DNA of 64,000 bases from Panagrolaimus kolymaensis (taxonomy: Eukaryota > Nematoda > Chromadorea > Rhabditida > Panagrolaimidae): assembly GCA_028622995.1 (NCBI GenBank), contig JAJQJQ010000021.1, positions 2,790,001 to 2,854,000 on the forward strand, read 5' to 3'. The position numbers and the translations under genes are program-made. This document shows, in pieces, positions 45,475-57,202 of the stretch. The notes under the pieces were generated by a model. That model was not told where the DNA came from. It saw only the letters and a program-made list of their open reading frames with translations, and ran no database searches. Positions within the stretch are counted from its first letter, which is position 1. The number at the start of each line of letters is the position of its first letter.

Positions 45475-47483
45475 TCAAGCAATAATATATGGTGCAGACA
45501 TAATAATTCCAACACTAGTGGCAACAATAAAAAAAGTAAAAATATATAAACAACATCGATCAACAACCATTGCAGCAAATTTCCATTGATTTGCAGCGGT
45601 ATCATCTTTTTCTGATTCAATCATTTGTTTCGTGATTATTTTTAATTCGTTGAAAATTCTTTGTAAAATAAGCATGGTTGCATGATTTCCAAGTTCAATT
45701 GCATTTGGTTTAGGTACAGGTGAAGCAAAAACTGTAGATTCAAGAGTTCCAGTATTGATAAAAGATTTTGGGCCGCCATTAGTAAATGAAGGCAGGTATC
45801 GACTTAATCGATGTTCAATATCAAATGAACCGCGTGAACCTGTTTCATTTTCTTTTATATTTCTTATTAATGATTCACTATGTCGTTTAGGTTTTGAGCA
45901 AGGTAATAATGAAGGCAGAGTTTGCCATGTTAAGGTTATACCGGGTCGTTCCATTCTGAGAATATATGGTAGCCAATAAAGCAATAAAGTTCGAGTCTAA
46001 AAAAAAGCTATTTGGGATTTAATTAAAAAAGAGAGCCACTTACTTTTGAACCCATTTCATGAGTTTCAGGTGTGCGATAATGCAAATTCAAAACATAAAC
46101 CGTAAAAACGGTTGATGCTGTAACAACTATCATGCAGCAAGAAAAAAATATTCCCAATAATGGTACTGCTTCAGATGTGGGTGGTGACATTTCAGCTAAA
46201 ATTCCTAAGAAAAAACAAATTGAAAGTAATACAGTTATCTCTGAAAATTTAATAATTTTATAAAAGCTATTTAGAATGACAGCAAATGGCTTACGAAGAG
46301 TAATCTTTTCTCCAGCCTCAGGCGGAAGAGTAAAAGTAAGTAAAGACATGGCAGTGGTCAAAATACATGGCATGATTAAATTAAAACCGTAATAAAGTGT
46401 TCGTCGTCTCATGTGTAAATAAAAGGTTAAATCGGGATAAGGCTCCTGCAAAAGAAAGTGCATTAATCGCGAGCTATTATTATGGAGCAAATTTGTTGAA
46501 ATTATGGATGGTAAAGAAATGTTTTAAATGGCATAAAACTTACTGTGCAACAATCATAAAACTTTTCAGACCTAGATACAGTGGTAACTAAAAATTTAAT
46601 AGAATTTATATGGTGGTATCTATGAAGTAAATAAGCTCACGTGGCAATGCCCATTCTCCATTAGGCAAATATTCAGATATATCGAATCCACCTTTAGCTG
46701 GTTGTAAATCAAGTTTAAAGCCATTGTAAGTCCATGACCCGAACTAAAAAAAGAGCAATTCTTTTTTCTCAAAGCTTCAATAAGTTTTGATGAAAAAACT
46801 AACTTTAAAAAAGCATCGTTGTTCATCAAAAGGAAACCACTAAAAATTTTTGTGTTTGACTTACTCATTTTTTTTGAAAAAAAGGTCTTACTTTAATATC
46901 AATTTTACAACTAATTTTAAATATTCCTGGAGGCACCCATGAAACATCACCTGTATGATATACCACCATATTTGTTGGATATGTTGAATCAAAATTTGCA
47001 TCGACGCTATTATATAACAAAACCTAAAAATTCTATGGTATTCAAAACTTTGATTATGCGAAAATAGGCGGCCTGCTTACATCAGGTTTCCAAATTCTTC
47101 CAGCTGGAAATCGAACATCTGAAATGTTACCATATTCTTCGCGATCCCATCGAAGTTTATAATCGTTCCAAGTCTGGAATTTTTGTTGATTTATCTCTAA
47201 TTTTGCCCAAATAACAACTTACATAATCCAACCACGCATTAACATAAACAATTTGATTTTTTTCATCCACATCAATTAATTGTTGAAGGGATACTTTTAA
47301 ATATACAGTTACCGGTAAAGTATGATTTGCAACAGGTCGTTCAAGAATATTATAATCTCTCATTAAATCTTCATATAGTCGTCGCTCATGATAACTGGCA
47401 AATGAAAAATCAATTAATCTCAACAAAATGAATAATAAAAGTTTTGAAAATTTCCAATAACAACAACAATTTTGATGTTTCAT
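45475..47483 (-). CDS. Nicotinic acetylcholine receptor alpha-type subunit
   Basis: Nine exons (47223-47483, 47081-47173, 46892-47023, 46804-46839, 46641-46743, 46544-46587, 46295-46445, 46044-46240, 45475-45996; minus) join in frame to 512 residues. Present are a signal-like N-terminus ([15 protein letters not shown]), WxxD/loop sequence [10 protein letters not shown], a Cys loop beginning [23 protein letters not shown], and the vicinal cysteines YDCC of loop C that define an alpha subunit. M1 and M2 follow ([39 protein letters not shown]), then M3, a ~140-residue cytoplasmic loop and M4. A 54-bp intron (46,241-46,294) sits at the start of M2 and has no in-frame stop. Acts as a cation channel at neuronal or muscle membranes; nearest to the ACR-16/alpha7-like group by eye, not certain. 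Confidence 0.9.
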
Positions 47484-50400
47484 GGTAGAAAATTATTTGA
47501 AATAGCCACCGAATTTCTTTCATTGAAACCAAAACTTTTTTAAATAAAATTTTTGTAAATAAAAAATAGTAAACTTTATTTTTTTAAACCATTGAAATTT
47601 TTTGTTTTCCTAAAAATTGAAAAAAAAATTTTTTTAAAGAAGTTCCAAGAAAATTGAGTGGGACAGGAAAAAAATAAAAGAAGCGAACGATGTTGAAGCA
47701 AGCGATTTACTTGTTTTTGGAGAGTTGATTTAATTTAATTTGAGAAAAGTAAGGCAATAAATATATATAAAAAGAAAAAAAAACATGAGATAACAGCGGT
47801 GGGGTGGCAATAGTACAAAATGGGATATCATATCCTCAAGGGAGATTAGAAAATGGAATACATACTCAAGTTTTTTTTGGATTTTTTGGAAAATGGAAAA
47901 AAAGGAACGGGAAATAAGTGAATGAAAAAAAAGTATGCTTTTGAAATAAAAAATAGAGTTAAGGAAAGATATTTATTTATAATTACGAGACGTATCGGGT
48001 TTTTAAGAAGTTTGATAAAAGTATTTGAAAAAATTTGTAAATAAAAAAATTAAGATTTTGGTGTTCAACCAACCAAAGCTGTTTTCGTGGCGGTGTAAAA
48101 GATGGACGACGAAAAATAAAAAAACAAAATACGCAATTTCATATTTTGTGCAAAAATTTCTTTTTTTCTTCAACGTATTTTTTTTTCAGAAACATTTTTT
48201 GTTGATTTTTTGAATAAATAATTTTTTGATGTCTTTTTTTTTGGAGACTCATTTTTAGATGGGCAGCAGCGTGTTTCTTCAATTCCTTTGTTTGAGAAAC
48301 AACAATATTTTACCTTTTTTCTTTAAAAGTGAGTAGTATCACTCTTTTTTTCAATTGCGAAAAAAATTCAATAAAGAAGATGCCTAAATTTAAGAAAAAA
48401 ATAAAAAACAATATAGTCTTTGGTTAGTCGAGTACCTAAAAATTCCCACGTAGTCAAAGTAGTAGACGATGTGTGGCTTGGTTATTAATTTTGTCTTGGC
48501 ATGAAACTCAAAGAATATAATTAAATAATAACGTTTATTTTTAAAGAACACTTAAAACGGAAATTAAAGTTCTAATAAAAAATGATTTTTTGATTTATTA
48601 CTATTTATTACTCTTCAGAATCAATGTTCCTCTAAAATTTTTCACAGCGGCCGCCTGCCTTCCTAATGGCACTAACAAAATATTAAAAAGTAAAAATAAC
48701 GGCAAAAAATAACAAAATCAAAGATTGTTATTATTTTTTTCACTTTCAAAAAAATAAAATGAAAGATCAAAGAATTTGGTCAAAAGTTGTCATTTTTATA
48801 ATAATCTTGTTGACAACTAATCATAAAAGACATATGTTCTACCTATGTACTTATTCCTCTTTTTCTCAATTTTTAACAATAACTTATGAAATTTTCTTGA
48901 CAAAGGATATCAAAAAGGAATTTGTCAGTTTATGATTTTTTTTAATAATTTCAATCAACGACATTTTTAAAGTAAAATTCAATTTCAATCGACATCTTTT
49001 AAAAAAAGAATTAGAAAAGTAGGCGAGATTGATTGGTGGTCAATGGCAAAAACTTTTCACGAGGAAATTTTTTTTTACAGGATTGTGTAAAAAGGCTATT
49101 GGTTGTACTTTGTCAAACAAAGAAAAAAATGAATTTGTTGAACTTCGAAGAAGACGACGAAGATGAAGCAAAATAATGGAGAAGCCACTCAAGGCATTGC
49201 AAAGAAACTTGTAAAAAAAGAAGTGCGGGCATCGACTCAATAATTTTTTTTTCTTCAGCTCAACTCAAAAAAAAAGAAGAGAAAAGAGAAAAGGAGTCTA
49301 TCTAGAACAACAACAACCGAAAGGAAGTTATTTCTCATTCGGATTCATTCTTTTTTCATTTTCTTCTCAAATAAGAAAAAAAGGAAAAGAAAATGATGAG
49401 GCCAAAATAGAAAAAAGTGAGAGAAACAAACAAACAAAATAAAAATTAAAGACAATGGAAAAACATATCAAAAAAAATAATGAATGATACTCAGATGTTT
49501 AGGTTGGAGAAGAAGCAAGGGACAAAGAACCTCTTCAAAATCAAAATATTTAATCCAAAGTATTGGATAAATTGCTACCGAAATTATTAACATAGCTATC
49601 AAAAACACATGATTTTTACGTTTTCTTGTTGTTCCCAAATTTATCAAGTGATTACCGACTTAAAAAAATGCTGGAGGCAATATTGCTACCAAAAATTAAA
49701 ACAACAAAAATATAAGCCTTATTTTAGTTTCTCACAATTTGCTTATAAATATTTGAACCCAAAAAAGAAAAGAAAAAAACATCATTGATTTAAAAAGATA
49801 ATAAAAAAAGTAGGCGATGGCGTCAAATAAAAAAAAGTTTGAGACTAAATTGAAAAAAATAAAGTTAAAAGGGTAAGAAAAAAAGGAAAAGACAAAAAAG
49901 AAGGAAGAGATTAATGGAATTTTATTGCATTGCCTTATTTTGTTGAGTTATTTTCCCAACTTTTTAAGAATGAGAAAAAGAGAGGTTTAACTCGATAACT
50001 TTATTTTTTTCAAGCTATTTGAAGACCTAAAGAAATCAATGACGGAGTACTCTTTTTGTAAAATGGAAAACTTTAAGAGGTCATTCAAAGTTTTTGTAAA
50101 TATTTCCATGGCAGCAGAAGATAAGATAAAATATATTAGCAATAATAAAAACCAATCACTAGTTTTTTGATGGACTTGGAAAATATTGATGCCTATTAAG
50201 CTTAATTAAAACTTGCGATTCGATAATTGTTTTTGAACTTTCAAGAAAAAAGCCAGGTTGAGATCAAGCTAAAAAATTAAAAAAGATTAACTTTAAAGCA
50301 AAACTTTTCATGTTTATTTTTTAAACAACTGATTTCTGAGAACATAAAACCTTGCTTATTAGCAGTCGGACAAATTAAAAATGTGAAAGGATTTTTTGGA

Positions 50401-50507
50401 AAGCATTGAAAAAGTTCTGAAAAATTGCCACAAAGATTTTGATCGAAACTAATAAATCCTTTTTACATGACTTTGTTAAAAAATAAAATTAAAAATCTTA
50501 TAACGTT
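47484..50507. other. Gene-free region, A-rich on the + strand
   Basis: 3 kb of purine-rich (+) sequence upstream of the minus-strand receptor. No exon-like segment or RNA gene seen. It is therefore T-rich on the receptor's sense strand. Confidence 0.45.
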
Positions 50508-50600
50508 CCAGCCATAGTTCAGTGGTAGAACGAAGGATTGAGGGTTCACTTCAAACCAAATATCAATCCAGAGGTCGTCGGTTCGAATCCGGCTGGCTGG
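50508..50600 (+). tRNA. tRNA-like gene, CCAGCCA family member 3 (anticodon unresolved)
   Basis: Acceptor CCAGCCA/TGGCTGG, D-arm GTTC-AGTGGTA-GAAC, T-arm GTCGG-TTCGAAT-CCGGC: A and B boxes are intact. The centre is ~39 nt, with GGATTGA pairing with TCAATCC (7 bp) around a loop containing GGTT/AACC. A U33-GAG reading is possible if an intron is present, but it is insecure. The 5' flank GTTCCAGCC matches the two relatives. Confidence 0.58.
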
Positions 50601-51940
50601 GAATTATTTTTTTACAAATAAAAAATCCATAATTTATTGAAAGATTTATCTTTCGGAAATTAATATTTTTTAAATCAGAAAAGCATTTCATGTTATGCCA
50701 TTTTAAGCTTTAAAGAAACTCAAGTTAAAAAAGGCAGAATTAATGAGTTCCGCAAAAACAAAAAAAAACTTCAAGGATTATTTTTTACCACATTGGTTTT
50801 ACTTTTCTTTCCTTTATGAGTTTTTTATTTGGCTTTTTTATTTTTGCTTGCGGAAAAGAAGCTTCGTAAAAATAACTTATTCTTATTTTAATCTCTGAAA
50901 AAAACAAATTTGGTGGTCGTTGACAAAAAGCCCTTTACTTTTATTGACTCTGAAAATAGCCATGGGAAAAGAAGAACGAAAATTGTAAAATCGAAAACAT
51001 AATCAAGCACACTGCGTTTATGAAAAATTCAAGGCTCTAATAAGAGATTTGAAAGATTTAAAAAAGGGCATTGATTGTTGAGATAAGGAAGTTTTAAACT
51101 TAAACAAAGTGAGTAAAATTAAAAATTTTATACGTAAATTTGCAACCGAAGTTTTGGAAAAAACTCGGGAAATGTAAGAAAGGAAAGCTAAACCCAAAAA
51201 ACTTCACTACTTTGAAAAAAAAATACTTGAGACCTCTTCCAAAGACACTTGAAAATAATAAATTAAAAGTTTTAACCAAAAGTCTAAAAATCAAATAAAT
51301 ATTCTCTCTACCACTAATCAAACTCACAACAACAACCACTATCATTTGAAGGTGGCGGATAAAAGCTAAAAGAAATGTGGCTGTTAAAATAAATCAAAAG
51401 AAGATGGATTACTTTGATTTTAACGCTTTTGCTTCTTTTTCTTTAATATCATTTAGAACATCGAGGACATTAATAATAGCGATGGCAAAAAATAAAAATG
51501 TCGCCAGCTGCAATCTATTATATAAATATATATTTTTTCATTTGATTCAAAAACCGTCATCATTTTTTATTTGAAGTTTATTTTTTACTTTTGAACGTTC
51601 AAAAAGTGTAAAAATGATTGATTATCCATTAAATTTCTTCACCCGGTGTTGATTACTAAAACTTACTATAGTTAACAGCTTTCAGGTCTTTTAAAAACTC
51701 CAATAAAAAAATTAAAGAATGAAAAGGGAAGAATTTGCGGTTAGCAGTTTAGGGTTTGATGCAATTCAACTTTCTCGAAAATGATACCCACACATTATTT
51801 CATTTACGGAAGGATCAAGTTTAATGCAATGATAAAATAAAAAGTTTTTAGGATCGATGTTTCTTATAAAATAATATTAATAATTAATTTTAAGCTTTAT
51901 TAATAAAAAAAAGTTTAATATTTTGAAGCCTTTCACATTC
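50601..51940. other. AT-rich gene-free region
   Basis: No supported feature; a plus ORF at 51,377-51,574 has no domain and weak composition. Confidence 0.35.
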
Positions 51941-51984
51941 TACAAAAAAAGTTTGCGAAAAATGAATCAATCAAGCACACGTTT

Positions 51985-52305
51985 TTGATTTATGTCAAAG
52001 TTGAAGGAAATACAAGGAATTATTTGGCTCTTACTCATGCTTTCGTTACTGGTGTTTTGAATCAAGAAACTCATCAGCAATTGGCTGAACGCAAAGGTTT
52101 ACATGTTGTTGAAATGAACAAGCCGACAATATTTTTATGAAGTCGTTGAAGTAAGAAAAAATCTTAATTATTTTCTCTCTTATCATATGGCAAATTTTAG
52201 CGTTTGAATGAGGCAAGATGATTTCTTTTGATAACAGTATGATCCAGAAGCTTCAAGATGTTATGATCTGAAAAATTGGTAAGTTAGTTTACATTCTTAA
52301 AATAT
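51985..52305 (+). pseudogene. Decayed fragment of an unidentified protein gene
   Basis: A stretch from about 51,995 reads with good coding character: NYLALTHAFVTGVLNQETH, then QQLAERKGLHVVEMNK. A one-base shift at about 52,115 is then needed to continue as QYFYEVVE before a GTAAG-like site. Further downstream YDPEASRCYDLKNW is readable but out of phase with stops between. There is no clean start and no complete exon chain. I do not recognise the family. It borders the GalNAc-transferase pseudogene region, so the block looks like accumulated gene debris. Confidence 0.45.
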
Positions 52306-52422
52306 AAAGAGACTATTAGGCTTAAGACTAAAATACGGTTTCCCACAAAGAATCCACCCTTTTTAATTATCACAAAAGGAAAATATTTTTATTTACAAAA
52401 TTAGGATTTACAAACATTAAGT

Positions 52423-52694
52423 TTAGTGTTTTCGTCGAGCCTTGCGGCATAAAACCATAAATGGATGAACGGTTGGACCAACGAAAATATGTTCCTTTCC
52501 ATTGAATGCGATGGTAGCACGTTCATTGCGGACATCGACCTTTCCAAGGATTTGTTTTCCACCTTCGACATTCAAGACGCATAAAGAGATATCATCCTTG
52601 TGGTAATCAACATGAACAGGATGCCATTCTTTTTCACCAAAAACAGCAGCTTCCTTGAATGCCTTCCATGAGTAGCCGAAACCACGAACGTATC
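52423..52694 (-). pseudogene. Orphan terminal exon of an unidentified minus-strand gene
   Basis: A 90-codon open frame ends at a TAA at 52,423-52,425 with AATAAA (52,388-52,393) about 30 bp beyond, so it looks like a genuine last exon. It reads YVRGFGYSWKAFKEAAVFG, then EWHPVHVDYHKDDISLCVL, then GKVDVRNERATIAFNGKEH, ending FMVLCRKARRKH. The codon use is GC-richer and clean. Its upstream exons should lie at higher coordinates, but that DNA is instead the start of the duplicated GalNAc-transferase block, whose homology begins at the same base. It is probably truncated by that rearrangement. Family not recognised. Confidence 0.5.
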
Positions 52695-54594
52695 CTGAGG
52701 TATGTTGCTATTGTGTTTGGAAAAAATATATGAATAATGATGGATATGATTTTTAGGAACGTGGTGGAGAACATTTCACTCATATCAAAGGTGGTCGTCT
52801 AAATTTCAACCCGTTGATCAACATGGAGAATTACTTGGCACTGAAGACTCTGATACAGTATTAAAAGATGATCTTGGAAACTTTGAACCTGCTGAAGAAA
52901 TTGATGCTGGAACACCTGGTAAGCTCAAACGATTGAATGAAAGTAACAAGAAAAGAAACAATCTGATTTTTGACACTATTGCGACGAAGTAATTGGAATG
53001 AGAAATGTGTCTTTTGTTGAAATAATCACTCTCCTGCTTTGATCCATAACTTTATTAATTATTTTTGTCGTTTTAGGCGAACTTGGTAAACCCGTTCAAA
53101 TTGATGCAAATCTTCCTGAAGTTAAACGCGCTTTCTCTGAATTTGGATTCAACACTCATGTTTCTGATTTGATTTCCATGAATCGAAGTCTTCCTGATGT
53201 TCGAATGGATGAGTAAGCAACTATCATACAAATATTACTATCTTTTACGAAAACTTTGTTTTACAGATGTAAATATTGGCACTATCCTGAAGATCTACCA
53301 ACAGCTAGTGTTGTTATTGCTTTTCATAATGAAGGATGGTCACCACTGCTTCGAACTGTTCATTCTGTACTCAAACGTTCTGATCCAAGATATCTCGAAA
53401 AAATTATTTTAGTTGATGATTTCAGCGATAAAGGTATATGCTTATATGATGTTATTGCTGCTCTCGTTTACCGTTGATAATTTCAGATCATTTGAAAGAA
53501 AAACTTAATAATTACATCAAACAATTCAATGGTATTGTCATGTTGGTTCGAAACAAAGAAAGTGAAGGTCTAATTCGATCAAGAACAATTGGTGCTACGG
53601 CTGCAACCTCTGATGTTGTTATATTCTTAGATGCTCAATGTGAAATTAATCGAAATTAGCTTGTACCTCTATAAGCTCGAATTCGAAGAAATCGGTTAGT
53701 TTCTCATCACATTTAACTTTATTTCTCATCATTGAAATTTTCAGAAAGGTGATGACTGTTCCTGTTATTGATGGAATCGATATGACAACATGGGAATATC
53801 GTCGAGTTTATGGTGCTGCTGATGTTCATTTTCGTGGAATATTTGAATGGGGACTTTTGTACAAAGAAACAGAAATTTCATGAGAAGAAAAGAATGCTCG
53901 ACAACATAATTCTCAACCATTCCGTTCACCAACTCATGCTGGAGGTCTTTTTGCCATCGATAAGAAGTGGTTTGCTGAACTTGGTTATTATGATCCTGGA
54001 TTGCAAATTAGGGGTGGTGAACAATATGAACTTTCATTCAAAATATGGATGTGTGGCGGAGGAATTCTTTTTGTTCCATGTTCTCATTTTGGTCATGTCT
54101 ATCGTAATCATATGCCTTATGGATTTGGTTAACTCACTGGTAAACCTGTTATTTCAACAGTAAGATTACGACTCTTTTTGTTTTGTTTTTAACTTTCGTT
54201 GTTTTAGAATATGGTTCGTGTAGTCAAAACATGGATGGATGAATATGAAAAATATTATTACATTCGTGAACCTCAAGCTCAACAATCGTAATCCTGGTGA
54301 TATTTCTGCTCAACTTGAACTTCGTAAGAATCTTCAATGCATATCATTTGATTGGTTTATGAAAATGTCGATTATGATATTCCTAAAAGCTTTCCATTGC
54401 TTCCTGATAACGATGTATGGGGTGAAGCTAAAAATCCTAAATCTGGTAATGAAACTCAACAAATTATGGCTCATTTAGCAAATACTTGTGCCACAGCTGC
54501 TGAAGATTCTGGTTCATCTGAAGCAAAATTACAAACATGTGATGATGAAAATCCTTATCAAAAATGGCTATGGAAAGAACACTTCTCCGACTAA
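52694..54594 (+). pseudogene. Polypeptide GalNAc-transferase (GALNT) pseudogene, copy 1
   Basis: Recognisable GALNT blocks in order: [77 protein letters not shown] (canonical DxH metal motif, here DAQ), [60 protein letters not shown], then LELRKNLQC and a ricin-type lectin region reduced to a short remnant. Disabling changes: a base deletion near 52,803 (LNFNPL for LNFQPI), TAG at 53,657 in the expected Trp codon, TGA at 53,881, TAA at 54,130, and frameshifts near 54,285 and 54,350. Exons 1 and any N-terminal anchor are missing; the block starts at the exon 1/intron 1 junction. Golgi mucin-type O-glycosylation was the ancestral role. Confidence 0.85.
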
Positions 54595-55199
54595 TAGTAT
54601 TTGATTTTTCATTGTTTTTAGATAGGGATATTTTGTTTGGTTTTTATATGTTTTCCTTTCACTTGTTTTCTTTTTTGTATTTATTGATTGATTTTTTTTT
54701 ATTAATGTGCTTTTTTATTTAATGTAATAAATTGCTACCGTACAACATTTTCTTGCTCTCTATCTCTTATTTGCCAACATTAAGGTTGCAAAATTGAGTT
54801 TTGCAATTTCCTGTATACTCTAACCTTTACTCATTTATTCTTCAAGGAGAAAAAGCACAATGATTTTGAAGCATTAATGCTTTTGTTGCCAGCCATAGTC
54901 TTAAAAAGTTTCAATAATCAGCTTTTTGTCAAGCGTTCCATTGAGAAGAAGAAGAAGAAAAAAACGGATGAAAAGATGGAATGAAAGCGAACTTCATCCA
55001 GTTTCACAAAACTATATCAACTATTATGAAAATGAAGTTTATGTAGGGTCTTTGAATAATTCTTTGACATCAAAACTTTTAACAAATTTCTTATGCGGAA
55101 AATTAAAAATTTTGGAGAAAATTTACATAATAAAAAAATCAAGTATGTCAGATTTCATCAGTTTGAAATTTTAGTGTCGTTTACCTTTATCGATGAATT
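54595..55199. other. Spacer between GALNT copy 1 and the kinase gene
   Basis: The duplicated block fades near 54,680. AT-rich sequence follows. A basic ORF at 54,926-55,174 (RRRRRKKRMKRWNES) has no domain or partner exon and is not called. Confidence 0.4.
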
Positions 55200-56623
55200 A
55201 TGCATAAATATGATCTCATTCCTCCAAATATTTTTGGACTTCATCAAAACAAATGGTGGATATGCAACAAATGGGATATAAAAAATAAGTATGTAATCCT
55301 TTTTAAAATTAAAACTTTATTTTAAATCCAAAAATTTTAATTTAATTAAAATATATCGTTGAATATTTATTAAAACTGAATCTTAGATGGCGAAAAATAT
55401 ATGAAAATTATTCAAACAAGACACAACCAAAGTGCTCAATTTTTCGATCATTTTTTATAATACTTTTTTAATGATTGCTTTTCAGGAGCAATATCCAAAG
55501 ATCATGCTTCGAATTTATGTCGAAAGTAAAACAAATTGCCCGAGTTGGTAAAGGAGGCTATGGTGAAGTTTGGACTGTCACAATTAATGCTAAAGAACGT
55601 GATCTTGTGGAGAAAATTTATACAGACATCAAGTCAGCTGAAACGGTTCAAGCAGAAGTCAATGTTTTATCAATTGGCTGTAAATATTTTCCAAAGCTGC
55701 TTTATAGTGGATATAATCGTGGGATGTCGTGGAGTTTAATCATGGAATATTTCAAAGGAGGAACTCTCAACTATCATATTCATGGACAGAAAAATGGAAA
55801 ATATGTATCGAATATTTCTGATAGAGCCAAACAGGTGATCGCATATCAAATAGCAGATGCTTTGAAATTTTTACATGATAGACAATTAACGCATGGGTAA
55901 GTAAGTTTCATTTTTGGATAAAATTTAAACTAAAAATACTTCACTTCATACATACATAAACTGATTTAAATAACTTCTAACTTCTTTTACTCCGTTCCTT
56001 AGTTATCCACTCTCTATTAAATTTTTTTATTACTTCTATGGTTTATTTCTCATTTTTTAATTTCTTTATTTTATTTTTTTAGTGATCTAAAAATTGACAA
56101 TATTGTCTTAAATCTTTCCGGTTATGTTAGACTCATAGATTTCGGTCTTTCTCAAAGTGTCAAAGATGGTGATATTGTTCTTCCACGTCAAAATGCTTAT
56201 TATTCAGCGCCCGAAGTGTTTCAAAGAAAAGCTGCTGGAGTTGCATCTGATTTATGGTCATATGGAGTCGTAATTGCATGTTTACTACAAAGAGAAGAAC
56301 CTTTTGTTGGTGAAAATGATGAAAAAATTCAATATGCTGCTTCAACTAAACCACCAAATCTCAAAGGAATTACCGATCCAGTTGCCAAAAAATTTATTCT
56401 TGGTCTTTTACAAGTTGATCCTATCAAACGGCTGACAAATGTTATGGATCACAAATATTTTGACAAAGTTTCGAGGGAACCAATATTTAAACCTCGTCCC
56501 GTTAAACCAACTCCAGCTGTTTATGTTAAAAAAGACGATCCTATGTATAATGATATATCAAATGAACTTGCACAATTTGCAATAAGAATACCAAACATGA
56601 AATATTATTTATCCTTTAACTAA
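55200..56623 (+). CDS. Serine/threonine protein kinase with HGD catalytic loop (non-RD)
   Basis: Exons 55200-55288, 55486-55896 and 56083-56623 give 346 residues. The kinase core is complete: GKGGYGEV Gly-loop (about 51-58), the ATP-binding Lys in LVEKIY (73), catalytic loop HGDLKIDN (166-173), DFG (186-188), and SAPE (208-211), then DLWSYGVVIACLL (subdomain IX) and the C-lobe RLTNVMDHKYF. The canonical HRD Arg is Gly, so this is a non-RD kinase, probably not needing activation-loop phosphorylation. Catalytic Asp, Lys and Asn remain, so activity is plausible. The first exon (WWICNKWDIKN) rests only on phase compatibility and an ATG, and is less certain. A short C-terminal tail has no domain. 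Substrate unknown. It lies between two GALNT pseudogene copies yet has no disabling change. Confidence 0.75.
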
Positions 56624-56708
56624 AATTGTCAATATTCTTTAATGTTGTAATTGTATGTATGTTTTTTCCCTTCATATTTGTAGGATGTTTACTTATTATT
56701 TGTTTCAG

Positions 56709-57202
56709 CTTGTAAAACACTGGAGTATCAAAATTTATCGATAAATGGATCTGATGGATATCGTCGACCTCAAATTACTACAATCAAACTTTTCAATCGT
56801 GATAATGAACGTGTACTATTTCGTTTACGTGGACGTGATCGTGCTGTAATGCTTTTTTCAAATTCATATGGAGTTATTGAGCCTAAATCATCAACGGAAG
56901 TTAGACTTGTGATTACACCTGCATAAAATTGGCATCGAGATCCAAATGATTTTGCTGGACGTCGAATTCGTGTGGCTGCTGAAAATTTATTCTTTCCAAA
57001 TGGTTTTGCTCCAATTCCAACAACTCAAAAACAAATTAATATTATTGGAAAGAAAATATTTGCTACAACACTCACCAATGCTCCATTAACTCGAGCTTAT
57101 ACCAAATTCAATCTTCTTCTTCCACGTGTTCCTGATGATTGGGCTCTTGTTGAACTTAATTCATCTCCTAAAAATACTGATAATCCAACATCCACTGTTT
57201 GA
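56709..57202 (+). pseudogene. MSP-domain protein pseudogene or broken exon
   Basis: After a TTTCAG acceptor the frame reads TLEYQNLSINGSDGYRRPQ, then TTIKLFNRDNERVLFRLRGR, then SNSYGVIEPKSSTEVRLVITP. This is a major-sperm-protein immunoglobulin-like fold (bases-of-strand pattern and 'GxIxPxxSxxVxLxxxP'). One in-frame TAA at 56,924-56,926 interrupts it, and the frame then continues with HRDPNDFAGRRIRVAAENLF to a stop at 57,202. No upstream exon to supply the start was found. The fragment is therefore partial and broken. MSP-domain proteins act in sperm motility and signalling; the link to sperm is family-level knowledge. Confidence 0.68.

Noticed and set aside
45755..45979. Plus-strand ORF near the nAChR 3' end
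   Set aside because: Antisense of the receptor's cytoplasmic-loop exon.
53657..54132. Recoded in-frame stops in GALNT (selenocysteine or readthrough)
   Set aside because: Three different stop codons plus frameshifts occur in the same copies, which fits pseudogenisation rather than recoding.
55475..57202. A fused kinase-MSP domain gene
   Set aside because: The kinase frame ends in a clear TAA at 56,621 with no donor before it, and the MSP fragment has its own stop.
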